Positions 8,909-17,965 of a DNA stretch of 64,000 nucleotides are shown here, piece after piece. Both the position numbers and the translations under genes were made by a program. Position 1 is the first letter of the stretch. Each line of letters starts with the position of its first letter. The notes beneath the pieces were generated by a model that saw only the letters and a list, made by a program, of their open reading frames with translations, was not told the DNA's origin and did no database searches. Source of the DNA: Anaerococcus porci (GTDB lineage Bacteria; Bacillota; Clostridia; Tissierellales; Peptoniphilaceae). The stretch covers positions 124,001 through 188,000 of the forward strand of contig NZ_VULQ01000001.1 in the NCBI RefSeq assembly GCF_009696575.1, given 5' to 3'.

Positions 8909-9304
8909 GACATTAGTATATTACAAAAATTTTGATTTTCAAAATCATAAAACAAAACTATCTTTTTTTATTTTATAATACATGTAAATACAAATAATAT
9001 TTTTTTGTTAATAATCATATAATTTAAGTCTTAGAAATAATATTTAAGCCAAACTTAAATATACTATCTATGTTTAATTGACTATTTGTATAAATCATAA
9101 TTTTCATAATCTTCTTGACTTTTATCTTTTAAAGTAATAAAATCATAAAAAATATCTAAAACTTAATATTAAAAATTTATAAGTTAAATGCTTGTATTGC
9201 ATATTATAAATACATTTTATACTATTATTTTTATAAAAAGTAAATATTTGCTTAATAATAAAAATTATTAATTTATAAAAAACTGTTGTAATAAGGAGTA
9301 AATA
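8909..9304 (+). promoter_or_regulatory. Divergent murT/hom intergenic region with hom promoter and inverted repeats
   Basis: 396 bp, very AT-rich, no gene. A hom promoter is seen as TTGACT (9115-9120), 17 bp, TAAAAT (9138-9143), leaving a leader of about 155 nt. Upstream is a perfect inverted repeat with 9-bp arms, ATATTTAAG/CTTAAATAT, at 9040-9062. Further arms lie at 9160-9165/9180-9185 (AACTTA/TAAGTT) and 9252-9259/9264-9271 (TTAATAAT/ATTATTAA), the last one inside the leader 20 nt before the ribosome site AAGGAG at 9293. I see no T-box or leader peptide. Confidence 0.6.
8915..8942 (-). promoter_or_regulatory. murT promoter placed for a leaderless transcript
   Basis: TTGAAA (8942-8937), a 16-bp spacer and TATACT (8920-8915). 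The -10 ends six bases before the ATG at 8908, so the expected transcription start falls on or beside the A of the start codon. No ribosome site is visible between. Confidence 0.55.
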
Positions 9305-10504
9305 ATGAAAAGAATTGTAGGAATAGCGATATTAGGATTTGGAACTGTTGGTCAAGGCGTTTATAAAATTATTAAAGAAAAACATGACTCTATTATGTAC
9401 TATACAAATGCAGAAATTGACATAAAAAAAATCTTAGTTAGAAATTTTAATAAAGAATATAAAGTCGAAATAGATAGAAATCTTTTAACAAATAACTTTG
9501 AAGAAATCCTAAATGATGACGCTATAGATATTATTGTAGAAGTAACCTCATCAATTGATCAAGCAAAAGACATGATGGTGATGGCAATGAATAAGGGAAA
9601 AGATATTGTATCCGCAAATAAGGCTGCTATTAGTAAGTATTTTAATGAACTTAATGACCTTGCAAGGGATAACAATCTTCATTTTCTTCATGAGGCAGCT
9701 GTTGCAGGTGGTATTCCTGTTCTAAAACCTCTTGGAGATTTAGTTATGGAAAATGATATTACAAGAGTAAGAGGTATTCTGAATGGAACCTGTAATTTTA
9801 TTTTATCAAAAATGACAGAAGAAGGTGAGGATTACGAAAATGTACTAAAAAAAGCTCAGGAATTAGGCTATGCAGAAGCTGACCCATCTAGTGATGTCGA
9901 TGGTCTTGACACTCTCAGAAAACTTAGAATTCTATCAACAATGGCTTTTAGACAAGATGTTGATGAAAATGATATACTCTTGGAAGGTATATCAAATATA
10001 AAAGCTTGTGATATTAAAAATCTTGCAAAATTAAATAGAACCATAAAGCTCATAGGTGATGCGTGGGTAGAAGATGAAAAAATTAAAGCAATTGTCCAAC
10101 CAGTAGCAGTTTACTCTAACTCCTACTTTGCATCTGTAAGGGAAGCCTATAATAGTGTAACAGTATATGGTGATATGGTTGGAGAATTAAAGTTTTATGG
10201 AGCTGGAGCAGGTATGCTTCCTACAGCTAACGCAGTTACAAATGATATTATAGATATATTATTTGATAGACAGTCTAAGGTAAGACTTGGTGAGGGACTT
10301 AATAGACAAATTGCAAAAGATGAAATCAAGGGGGATTTTTATGTTAGATATAATTCTGAAATTATAAGTCTTGATAGTTTTAAAAGAAAAAAATTAACAA
10401 ATGAAAGTTACTTGATTAAAAATTGTCAATATGAAAAACTTAAAAGAGCTCTTAAAAAAGATTCAAATTCTATAATAATAAGACTTGAAAGTGAGGATTA
10501 TTGA
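9305..10504 (+). CDS. hom: Homoserine dehydrogenase with shortened ACT region
   Basis: 399 residues. It reduces aspartate semialdehyde to homoserine, the branch point to threonine and methionine. The NAD(P) fold GFGTVGQGV is at the N-terminus, with SANKAAIS, AGGIPVLKPLGDL, GILNGTCNFIL and DPSSDVDGLD following as expected. The last 58 residues correspond to the ACT domain but begin YVRY and end YLIKNCQYEKLKRAL with the middle, including the DxPGVLA signature, missing. Threonine feedback may be lost. It starts with AAGGAG six bases before ATG and overlaps thrCB by one base. Confidence 0.93.
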   Translation: MKRIVGIAILGFGTVGQGVYKIIKEKHDSIMYYTNAEIDIKKILVRNFNKEYKVEIDRNLLTNNFEEILNDDAIDIIVEVTSSIDQAKDMMVMAMNKGKDIVSANKAAISKYFNELNDLARDNNLHFLHEAAVAGGIPVLKPLGDLVMENDITRVRGILNGTCNFILSKMTEEGEDYENVLKKAQELGYAEADPSSDVDGLDTLRKLRILSTMAFRQDVDENDILLEGISNIKACDIKNLAKLNRTIKLIGDAWVEDEKIKAIVQPVAVYSNSYFASVREAYNSVTVYGDMVGELKFYGAGAGMLPTANAVTNDIIDILFDRQSKVRLGEGLNRQIAKDEIKGDFYVRYNSEIISLDSFKRKKLTNESYLIKNCQYEKLKRALKKDSNSIIIRLESEDY

Positions 10505-12807
10505 TGAAATTTCTTTCGACTAGAAATAAAAATATTAAAATGAATGGTTCTATGGCAATAATTAAAGGTATAGCACCAGATGGTGGTCTTTTTGTGCCAG
10601 AGTATTTTCCAAAGATAAAAAAACTTGATAGTCTAATTGATTATAACTATAAAGATCTTGCAGCTTATATTTTAGGTTTATATTTTGATGATTTAGGTGA
10701 TAAGGTAAAAGATATTGCTTACAAAGCTTATGATTCAAAATTTCCTAATGAAGTTGTAGCTTTAAAAGAAAATGATGCTGTCTTTCTTGAACTTTATCAC
10801 GGAAGAACTCATGCCTTTAAAGATATGGCCCTCTCTGTCCTTCCACACCTTCTTAAAGCATCATTGGAGGTCAATAAGGACAATAAAAATATACTAATTC
10901 TTGTTGCAACATCAGGGGATACTGGTAAGGCTAGTCTAGAAGGTTTTAAAAATATTGATGGTGTTCGTTGCATGGTATTTTATCCAAAGGGAGGGGTATC
11001 AAAAATTCAAGAACTCCAAATGCTAACCCAAGAGGGAGATAATCTTGATGTAATTGCTATAAATGGAAATTTTGATAATGCCCAAAGTGCTGTTAAAAAA
11101 ATTTTTATTGATCAAAATTACAAAAATCTACTTTTAAAAAGGGGATATGAACTTTCTTCTGCTAATTCAATAAATATAGGTAGACTTATACCCCAAATAG
11201 TCTACTATGTCTATTCCTATCTCAAGTTAGTAAAAATAGGAAAACTCAATATAGGTCAAAAAATTAATATATGTGTTCCTACAGGAAATTTTGGCAATAT
11301 TTTAGCTGCATACTATGCAAAAAGGATGGGACTGCCTATAAACAAGTTAATAGTAGCATCAAATGAAAATAATGTACTTACAGATTTTTTTAATAGTGGT
11401 ATATATAATTCTAATAGAAATCTTATTATTACATCATCTCCGTCAATGGATATACTAATTTCTTCTAACCTTGAACGTTTACTTTTCCACCTAGTAGATG
11501 GGGATACAAAAAAAGTCAAAATAGCTATGGAAGATCTTAAAAACAAAAAATCGTACAAGTGGAAAGACTTAGATAAGAGCCTTATAGAAGCTGGTTTTGC
11601 AACAGAAGAAGATATTTCAAATGCTATAAAAACTTGCTACGATAATTACAATTATGTAATAGATTCTCATACAGCTGTTTCATATAGTGTCTACAAAAGC
11701 TATAAAAATCGAACATCTGATAATACTCTGACATTAATAGCATCTACAGCAAGCCCTTTTAAATTTCCAGACAAGGTCTTGAATTCAATAGGTATTTTTA
11801 AATCAGAAGATGATTTTAAAAAGCTTGAAGATTTAGCTAAACTAATGAAGGTTGATGTTCCAAAAAATATTAAGGAATTAGAAAATAAGAAGATTATACA
11901 TCATAGGATAATTGATCCTAAAAATATGAAAAAAGAAGTATTAGAAATCTTAAATTGCAAATTTAGTGTTAAAGTTCCAGCAACAAGTGCTAATATTGGA
12001 GTAGGCTTTGATACTTTTGGCGTTTCTTTAAATTTATTTAATACGTTTACATTTAAAAAATCTGAAACCTTCATGGAAGATAACCTTGTGATTGATTCAT
12101 ATAAAAAAACTTTTAAATATTTAGATGAGGATATTATTCCAATATCAGTAAAGATAAAATCACAAGTTCCATATACTAGAGGACTAGGCTCATCATCAAC
12201 TTGCATAGTTGCAGGAGTATATTCTGCTCTTTTCATGATGAATAAAACCATAAATAAGGAACTTGCTCTTGACATAGCAACAGAAATTGAAGGACATCCT
12301 GATAATGTAGCTCCAGCCATTATGGGAAGCTTTGTAATTTCGCTTAAACACAATGAACACATACACTATAGAAGGTTTGAACTTAATAAAAATCTAGAAT
12401 TTCTAGCTTTAATTCCTAATTTTTCATTAAGCACCAAGGATTCAAGGAATATACTTCCAAAAATGATTAGTCTAAAAGATGGAGTACATAATGTTTCAAG
12501 AGCTGCTTTACTTACTCCTGCTCTTGTAAATCTTGATAAAAATCTTATTAAAGTATGCCTTGATGATAGATTTCACCAACCTTACAGAAAGAGACTTATA
12601 AAAGATTTTGATTTACTTAAAGAAAAATCTTTAGAATTTGATGCAATTGCTACTTATCTTAGTGGTGCAGGCCCAACAATAATGGTACTTTCAGAAAAAA
12701 ACTCCAAAACATATGCGATGCTTAAAGACTATATTAATAACAATCTTAAAGATTGGGATGTAAAAAAACTTAATGTGGATCTTGATGGGGCTAAAATAAT
12801 TTCATAA
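10504..12807 (+). CDS. Fused threonine synthase - homoserine kinase
   Basis: 767 residues from ATG 10504 (GAGG seven bases upstream; a TTG at 10501 is too close). Residues 1 to about 475 are threonine synthase (ThrC, PLP enzyme): PLP lysine near residue 106 in GRTHAFKD, then ATSGDTGKA and CVPTGNFGN. From about residue 487 a full GHMP kinase, homoserine kinase (ThrB), follows: KVPATSANIGVGFDTFG, ATP loop GLGSSST, EGHPDNVAPA, SGAGPT. No stop or start codon lies at the junction. One polypeptide would phosphorylate homoserine and convert the product to threonine. It is coupled to hom by an ATGA-like overlap. Confidence 0.93.
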   Translation: MKFLSTRNKNIKMNGSMAIIKGIAPDGGLFVPEYFPKIKKLDSLIDYNYKDLAAYILGLYFDDLGDKVKDIAYKAYDSKFPNEVVALKENDAVFLELYHGRTHAFKDMALSVLPHLLKASLEVNKDNKNILILVATSGDTGKASLEGFKNIDGVRCMVFYPKGGVSKIQELQMLTQEGDNLDVIAINGNFDNAQSAVKKIFIDQNYKNLLLKRGYELSSANSINIGRLIPQIVYYVYSYLKLVKIGKLNIGQKINICVPTGNFGNILAAYYAKRMGLPINKLIVASNENNVLTDFFNSGIYNSNRNLIITSSPSMDILISSNLERLLFHLVDGDTKKVKIAMEDLKNKKSYKWKDLDKSLIEAGFATEEDISNAIKTCYDNYNYVIDSHTAVSYSVYKSYKNRTSDNTLTLIASTASPFKFPDKVLNSIGIFKSEDDFKKLEDLAKLMKVDVPKNIKELENKKIIHHRIIDPKNMKKEVLEILNCKFSVKVPATSANIGVGFDTFGVSLNLFNTFTFKKSETFMEDNLVIDSYKKTFKYLDEDIIPISVKIKSQVPYTRGLGSSSTCIVAGVYSALFMMNKTINKELALDIATEIEGHPDNVAPAIMGSFVISLKHNEHIHYRRFELNKNLEFLALIPNFSLSTKDSRNILPKMISLKDGVHNVSRAALLTPALVNLDKNLIKVCLDDRFHQPYRKRLIKDFDLLKEKSLEFDAIATYLSGAGPTIMVLSEKNSKTYAMLKDYINNNLKDWDVKKLNVDLDGAKIIS

Positions 12808-12812
12808 TCCAA

Positions 12813-12845
12813 TAAGCATAAAGTTTCTCTTATCTTTATGTCTTA
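12813..12845 (+). terminator. Hairpin after thrCB
   Basis: Arms TAAGCATAAAG (12813-12823) and CTTTATG-T-CTTA (12834-12845), with one bulged T, start six bases after the thrCB stop. The T-run behind it is weak (AATTTTT 14 nt on), so termination may rely on the stronger hairpin at 12902. Confidence 0.4.
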
Positions 12846-12901
12846 TAAAAATTAATTTTTCATTAAGGCGTGCACCCTTAGTTAATTATTAAGTTTAGAA
12901 C

Positions 12902-12956
12902 AAAAAGAGACTGTTGCAAAATTATTAATTTCTATCATTTTGCAACGGCCCCTTTT
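12902..12956. terminator. Bidirectional terminator between thrCB and the glucosaminidase gene
   Basis: Ten-base arms GTTGCAAAAT (12913-12922) and ATTTTGCAAC (12937-12946), extended by partly paired AAAAAGAGAC/GGCCCCTTTT flanks, sit between two convergent transcripts. Either strand gives a stem followed by a U-run, so it can end hom-thrCB (+) and the glucosaminidase gene (-). The GACTGTTGCAAA core looks like some transposon ends, but no transposase is present. Confidence 0.7.
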
Positions 12957-12966
12957 AACCTTAATT

Positions 12967-13671
12967 TTATTTATTTTCTAATATATTTACAGAAACTTCT
13001 CTAATCATATAATCTACTTTTTCTGACCAATATGGATCTGAAGCATATAATTTTCCTATAGATGCAGTAGATATTCCATTATAAAACTTACCATCTTTAC
13101 TCAAATAATTTTCTTTTAAGAATTTAGCTACATAGTCTATTGATTCACCCTTAGTTTTAAAATGATTTGCTTTATTAATAGGATCTTGATCTATAGCATT
13201 GAATCCAAAAAGATTATTTTTTTCTTTTGCAAGATATGAATTTCCATTACCTGTTTCATGCTTAGCCATAGCCATTAAAAGTATTGCATTTACTCCATAC
13301 TTTTCTTCTGCATTTTTAAAGTCTTTACCAAGGCCTAAAAGTTCTGTATTTTTAAGACCTGTTTCTAATTCATCAGCTGTAAAATCAGTCTTATTGGTTA
13401 AATATAAATAAGAATTCTCACTTATATTCTCAGACCCCTTTTCCCTAAACTCTTTTAAATCATTCTCTAATTTTTCATATCTTTTAATTTTAGACTGCTC
13501 TAAACTCAGTGCCTCTTTGTCAATTTTTTCTATTCCCCTAATAATCTTATTTCTTCTTTGACTTGAATTTGATGCAAATGATGAACTTTCAATTCCAGAT
13601 GAAATAATTAGCACAAGAACAATAGATAAAAAAGAAAACATAGATATTTTTAATTTTTTATATTTAAACAC
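12967..13671 (-). CDS. Secreted glucosaminidase (GH73-like peptidoglycan hydrolase)
   Basis: 234 residues. An N-terminal basic stretch and a hydrophobic segment (about residues 11-25) form a signal peptide or membrane anchor, followed by a short charged coil (40-80). The C-terminal half is an endo-beta-N-acetylglucosaminidase domain with EKYGVNAILLMAMAKHETG, whose Glu139 is the likely acid catalyst, then NNLFGFNAID and DPYWSEKV. It would cut the glycan strand outside the membrane during wall turnover. The start is GTG 13671, with AGGGAG six bases upstream. It stands alone behind its own promoter. Confidence 0.85.
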   Translation of the reverse strand: MFKYKKLKISMFSFLSIVLVLIISSGIESSSFASNSSQRRNKIIRGIEKIDKEALSLEQSKIKRYEKLENDLKEFREKGSENISENSYLYLTNKTDFTADELETGLKNTELLGLGKDFKNAEEKYGVNAILLMAMAKHETGNGNSYLAKEKNNLFGFNAIDQDPINKANHFKTKGESIDYVAKFLKENYLSKDGKFYNGISTASIGKLYASDPYWSEKVDYMIREVSVNILENK

Positions 13672-13716
13672 ACATATCTCCCTTATTATTTTAAATGTTA
13701 CAGAATTGTTACAAAT

Positions 13717-13745
13717 ATTCTATCATAACTTATGCTATATTTCAA
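13717..13745 (-). promoter_or_regulatory. Promoter of the glucosaminidase gene
   Basis: TTGAAA (13745-13740), a 17-bp spacer and TAGAAT (13722-13717) with TG upstream of the -10. The predicted start is near 13710, giving a leader of about 40 nt. It lies immediately after the pyrE stop. Confidence 0.6.
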
Positions 13746-13747
13746 CT

Positions 13748-14317
13748 TTATTTTCTAGAACCAGGTTTTACTGCAGGAGTATCCTTTAAATCATCTGGTA
13801 AATTATCAGGATCAAAGCTATTAATTTGAATTTTTGTAGCTGATATTAACTTAAGTCCCCTTATCTGATCAAGACCTGACCTATTCACAATTGATGTCAA
13901 AGCCACAGTATTTGCTCCCTCTTTTTCAATAACATCTACTGTTTCAAATGAAGATTTTCCAGTTGTTATTACATCTTCAACTATAATAACATTCATATCT
14001 TTTTTTATTTCAAAGCCTCTTCTTAGAGTCATTATATTATCAACCCTTTCAGTAAAGATAGCATTTACCCCTAGAGCTCTTGCTACTTCATAGGCTATAA
14101 TTATCCCTCCCATAGCGGGACCTACACATAAATCAACTTTAATTCCAGCTTCCTTAATTTTTTTAGCTATAATTTTCGCAATCTCTTCGCAATATACTGG
14201 ATTTTCTATTAATTTAGCGCATTGTATATATTTTCTAGAATGTCTTCCACTTGAAAGTAAGAAATGTCCTTCAAGTAAAGCATTAGATTTTTTTAATAAT
14301 TCAACTGTTCTATCCAT
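13748..14317 (-). CDS. pyrE: Orotate phosphoribosyltransferase
   Basis: 189 residues. It transfers ribose phosphate from PRPP to orotate to give OMP, the fifth step of UMP synthesis. The type I PRTase signature VIIVEDVITTGKSSFET is at about residues 110-126, and FLLSSGRHSRKYIQ near the N-terminus is the orotate-site motif. TAGGAG precedes ATG 14317. It is the last gene of the pyr operon, eight bases after pyrD. The C-terminus AVKPGSRK is a slightly unusual basic tail. Confidence 0.94.
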   Translation of the reverse strand: MDRTVELLKKSNALLEGHFLLSSGRHSRKYIQCAKLIENPVYCEEIAKIIAKKIKEAGIKVDLCVGPAMGGIIIAYEVARALGVNAIFTERVDNIMTLRRGFEIKKDMNVIIVEDVITTGKSSFETVDVIEKEGANTVALTSIVNRSGLDQIRGLKLISATKIQINSFDPDNLPDDLKDTPAVKPGSRK

Positions 14318-14325
14318 AATATCTC

Positions 14326-15225
14326 CTATATAATATTTCTTATTTCATCTAAAGATTTTATATTTTCTCTATCTATATATGATTTTAAATCATCAATAAT
14401 ATTTATCATTGTATTAAAATCAACAAAGTTACTAGTCCCAACTTGGACTGCCGTTGCTCCTGCCATAATGAACTCAAGGCAGTCTCTATAATTTCTTATA
14501 CCACCCATTCCAATTATAGGTAGCTTTGTAGCCATACTTGCCTCATATACCATTCTTAATGCTATTGGTTTTATACAAGGTCCAGATAAACCAGCAGTCT
14601 TATTTTCAAAAATCGCCTTTTTCTTATCAACATCTATTGCTAAAGCATTAAAAGTATTTACTAAGGATATACAATCAGCACCTGAATTCTCTGCAATTTT
14701 TACAAACTCACTTATGCTTCCTACATTTGGAGACAATTTTACCATTAAAACTTTTTTAGTGACTTTTCTTACTTCTTCTATAACTTCACAAGCCTTATTA
14801 GGATCAGTACCAAAGGCCATTCCACCTTCTTTAACGTTAGGGCAAGAAATATTTAACTCAATTATAGGGATAGATGTATCATCTAGTAATATTGCACCTT
14901 TTACATACTCATCAATACTATGTCCACCTAAATTTGCAATAATTACTGGATTTTTACTTTCTAAGAAAGGAAGTTCTTCTTTAATGAAATAATCTATGCC
15001 TGGATTTTGAAGTCCAATTGAATTCATAATTCCAGATTGTGTTTCATAAATTCTAACCCCCTTATTACCTAAATTTTTATGTAGGGTTAGACCTTTTGAA
15101 GATATTCCACCAAGCTTATTTATATCTATATAATTTGCAAATTCTTTGCCAAAACCAAAAGTACCACTTGCCGCTATTACAGGATTGTTAAATTCTATTC
15201 CACAGATATTTACTTTTAAAGTCAT
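14326..15225 (-). CDS. pyrD: Dihydroorotate dehydrogenase, class 1B catalytic subunit
   Basis: 299 residues. An FMN TIM-barrel enzyme that oxidises dihydroorotate to orotate and passes electrons through PyrK to NAD. Seen: NPVIAASGTFGFG, NSIGLQNPG, the class 1 catalytic cysteine in ELNISCPNVKEGG, MVKLSPNV, and GMGGIRNYRDCLEFIMAGA near the FMN phosphate site. Its ATG shares one base with the pyrK stop (TAATG), tying production of the two subunits. Confidence 0.94.
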   Translation of the reverse strand: MTLKVNICGIEFNNPVIAASGTFGFGKEFANYIDINKLGGISSKGLTLHKNLGNKGVRIYETQSGIMNSIGLQNPGIDYFIKEELPFLESKNPVIIANLGGHSIDEYVKGAILLDDTSIPIIELNISCPNVKEGGMAFGTDPNKACEVIEEVRKVTKKVLMVKLSPNVGSISEFVKIAENSGADCISLVNTFNALAIDVDKKKAIFENKTAGLSGPCIKPIALRMVYEASMATKLPIIGMGGIRNYRDCLEFIMAGATAVQVGTSNFVDFNTMINIIDDLKSYIDRENIKSLDEIRNII

Positions 15226-15941
15226 TAAAATATCTCCTTTGAATCAAAAACCGGTCCGTCTTTACATACTCTAATAAAATCTCCATTGATATTTTCAATA
15301 GTGCAACCAAGACATGCTCCTATTCCACAAGCCATGTGTGCTTCCATAGATATTTGGATTTCAGTAGTAGTATTTTTCTTAGATAGTGTCTCTAGCATTG
15401 GATTTGGTCCACAAGCATAGATTACATCGTAATCATTAGTATTTATTTTATCTGTAATAAATATTTTATCTATTTTATCTATAGTTACAGTTGTATTATT
15501 CACATAGTCTTTAAAATAATCTGTAAAATACTCAAAATCAGAAAATCCAACATAAAAATCAGCCTTTTTATCAAGCATTTTTGCCAAAAATAATAAAGGA
15601 GCTATCCCTATACCACCAGCAACTATTGCTGATTTTCTACCTTCTCTTATCTTAAATCCATTTCCAAGAGGACCAAGAATACTTACTTCTGATCCCTTTT
15701 TTAAGTCTTTTATTATATTTGTACCTACACCCTTAACTTGATATAAAAATGACATAGTTTCTTCATCTTGATCACACACACCAAAAGGTCTTGATAATAG
15801 TGGAGATTCTCTAAAGCTATCTGTTCTAAGCATAAAAAATTGACCAGGCTTTGCATTAATTTTGGTTTTTAACTTACAAAAATAGATATTATCACTAATT
15901 TTTTTATTAAAAACCACATCTGCTTTTCTATAGCCTTCCAT
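15225..15941 (-). CDS. pyrK: Dihydroorotate dehydrogenase electron transfer subunit
   Basis: 238 residues from ATG 15941; the TTG at 15950 lies too near the AAGGAA site. This FAD and [2Fe-2S] subunit moves electrons from PyrD FMN to NAD. The FAD site is RPFGVCD, the NAD region is [16 protein letters not shown], and the iron-sulfur cysteines are in CGIGACLGC plus the final Cys of [11 protein letters not shown]. The start lies inside the end of pyrF (14-nt overlap). Confidence 0.92.
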   Translation of the reverse strand: MEGYRKADVVFNKKISDNIYFCKLKTKINAKPGQFFMLRTDSFRESPLLSRPFGVCDQDEETMSFLYQVKGVGTNIIKDLKKGSEVSILGPLGNGFKIREGRKSAIVAGGIGIAPLLFLAKMLDKKADFYVGFSDFEYFTDYFKDYVNNTTVTIDKIDKIFITDKINTNDYDVIYACGPNPMLETLSKKNTTTEIQISMEAHMACGIGACLGCTIENINGDFIRVCKDGPVFDSKEIF

Positions 15942-16794
15942 TATTCTCAATTTCCTTTCTTGTTTCTATACACTTAAGCCTTGCATAATAACCAATTTTA
16001 TCTTCACCATCATCAAAATTGAGATAATTTTTTAGGATAGCCCTAGATGAATTTACTACTCCTCCATTAAGATTGTTGAGAAGTTTATATACATTCATAG
16101 ACTCTGCCATCTGAGCACCAAAACCAGGTATTAAGAAAAACATATTATCATATCTTTTTCTAATTTTCTCCACCTCATCTTTGTGTGTTGCACCAACGAC
16201 CAATCCTATTGGGCCATAGCCTGTTTTATCTAATAATTTATTATTCAACTCTTTAAGCTTGTCACCTACTGTATAAAAAAATTCACTATTATCTTTAAGC
16301 TTTAAACACTCAAAATCACTTGCTCCAGGATTTGAAGTTCTTAAAAGTACAAAAACACCTTTATCTTTTTTTTCAATAAAATCTAAATAAGGTGAAATCG
16401 AATCCATTCCCATATATGGATTAAGAGTGATAAAGTCTGCTTCAAAATCTCCAGAAAAATGAGCTTTTGCATATTGTTTTGCACTCTGAGCAATATCAGA
16501 CCTTTTTACATCTGCTATGCTTAAAAGATTATTTTTTCTAATATAGGATAGAGTTTTGCTATAGGCTTTCATTCCCAATAATCCATATGATTCATAATAA
16601 GCAATTTGAATCTTATATATAGCACAGACATCTTTTGTACTATCTATTATTTCCCTATTAAAATCAAATAGAGCTTGATCAATAGACTTATTTTCTTTGT
16701 GAGTTTTTGGTATATAGTCTATAGATGTATCTAAACCTACACAAACAAAGCCATTTTGACTTACTTTATTATATAATCTTTCCATCAAGGTCAT
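15928..16794 (-). CDS. pyrF: Orotidine 5'-phosphate decarboxylase (type 2)
   Basis: 288 residues, the longer type 2 form of the enzyme that makes UMP from OMP. The N-terminal [14 protein letters not shown] and the catalytic [10 protein letters not shown] segment (Asp-Lys-Asp network) are visible, with FLIPGFGAQ near the phosphate site. ATG 16794 has GGAG nine bases upstream and overlaps the pyrC end by 26 nt, one of the longest overlaps in the operon. A second ATG at 16785 is a possible alternative. Confidence 0.93.
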   Translation of the reverse strand: MTLMERLYNKVSQNGFVCVGLDTSIDYIPKTHKENKSIDQALFDFNREIIDSTKDVCAIYKIQIAYYESYGLLGMKAYSKTLSYIRKNNLLSIADVKRSDIAQSAKQYAKAHFSGDFEADFITLNPYMGMDSISPYLDFIEKKDKGVFVLLRTSNPGASDFECLKLKDNSEFFYTVGDKLKELNNKLLDKTGYGPIGLVVGATHKDEVEKIRKRYDNMFFLIPGFGAQMAESMNVYKLLNNLNGGVVNSSRAILKNYLNFDDGEDKIGYYARLKCIETRKEIENNGRL

Positions 16795-17965
16795 ATTTTA
16801 GTACTCCTTTTTTGTAAACTTTTTTAATCTGTCCCTTTAGTGTCTTACCTATAAATAAAGAATTTTTTGATTTTGATAAAATATCTTCTTCTTCATATAT
16901 ATATTCTTTATCTAAGTCAATAATGGTAAAATCAGCCAAGTATCCTTTTTTTAGTTTTCCTTTTTTAATCTCAAGAAGCTTAGCTGGATTTGTGCTCATC
17001 ATCCTAATTAAGTCATTTAAAGATATTAGACCAGATAAAACCAAAACCTCATAAGAAGTTGAAAAAGCAGTTTCAAGTCCTATAAAACCAGGTTTTCCTT
17101 CATTTTTTTCTTTTTTAGTATGAGGAGCATGGTCGGTTGCTATACAGTCTACATATCCTCTTTTTATCATAGAAAGTAAAGCTTCTTTATCCTTATCTTT
17201 TCTAATAGGAGGATTAACTTTTAAATCAACCCTATTTGTAAAATAAATATGATGAGGTGTAACTTCACAAGTAATATTTGCACCTTTATCTTTAAAATAT
17301 GCAATAGCTTCAATAGCTCCCTTAGTAGATACATGAGAAAAATGAATTGGTACATCCATTTTATAAGAAAGGTATGCATCTCTTATAGTCATCAAATCTT
17401 CTGCTATTTCATAATCATATTTAGATATTTCTTTACATTCTTCATGTAAAGTGAATTTAAGTTTATTCTCTTTAGCTATTTTTATAGCTTTATACATAGC
17501 AAAATCATCATCCACACCCTTTCCATCGTTTGAAAGAAATAGTAAATCTTCAGGTAGGTCTTTAAGATGTGATAAATCATCTGTTTCAAAATCTTTAGTT
17601 ATTGAATAAACTTGAAATATATCAATAAGATTTAAATCTCTTCCTCTTTTCATTATATCATCATAAACATCTTTGCTTGATACAATTGGATTTGTGTTAG
17701 GCATGAGATTTACCGTAGTATATCCACCTTTAAGAGCCGTCTTAGAGCCAGATTCTAAATCTTCTTTATAGATAAATCCTGGGTCTCTAAAATGAGTGTG
17801 CATATCTATAAATGAAGGAACTAAAATCAGACCTTCACAATCTATAATTTCTACATCATCATCTAAGTCAAATTCATCTGTAATAAATCCATTTTCAACA
17901 AAAATATTCTTTCTAGATATATTTACATCATCAATCCCAACAAGGTTTTTAAATACTTGTCTCAT
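16769..17965 (-). CDS. pyrC: Dihydroorotase (class I)
   Basis: 398 residues, an amidohydrolase that closes carbamoyl aspartate to dihydroorotate. The metal-binding HTHFRDPG is at residues about 55-62, followed by [18 protein letters not shown] and [12 protein letters not shown] supply further metal and catalytic residues. The length and motif spacing fit the class I (Bacillus-like) enzyme. Its ATG shares a base with the pyrI stop (TAATG) with GGAGG just before it. Confidence 0.94.
   Translation of the reverse strand: MRQVFKNLVGIDDVNISRKNIFVENGFITDEFDLDDDVEIIDCEGLILVPSFIDMHTHFRDPGFIYKEDLESGSKTALKGGYTTVNLMPNTNPIVSSKDVYDDIMKRGRDLNLIDIFQVYSITKDFETDDLSHLKDLPEDLLFLSNDGKGVDDDFAMYKAIKIAKENKLKFTLHEECKEISKYDYEIAEDLMTIRDAYLSYKMDVPIHFSHVSTKGAIEAIAYFKDKGANITCEVTPHHIYFTNRVDLKVNPPIRKDKDKEALLSMIKRGYVDCIATDHAPHTKKEKNEGKPGFIGLETAFSTSYEVLVLSGLISLNDLIRMMSTNPAKLLEIKKGKLKKGYLADFTIIDLDKEYIYEEEDILSKSKNSLFIGKTLKGQIKKVYKKGVLKYDLDGKII

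Noticed and set aside
9144-9304. A T-box or threonine leader peptide before hom
   Set aside because: No T-box sequence, no terminator and no Thr-rich short frame with a ribosome site.
11901-12362. A 153-codon minus-strand frame opposite the ThrB part
   Set aside because: Antisense shadow of a clearly conserved kinase domain.
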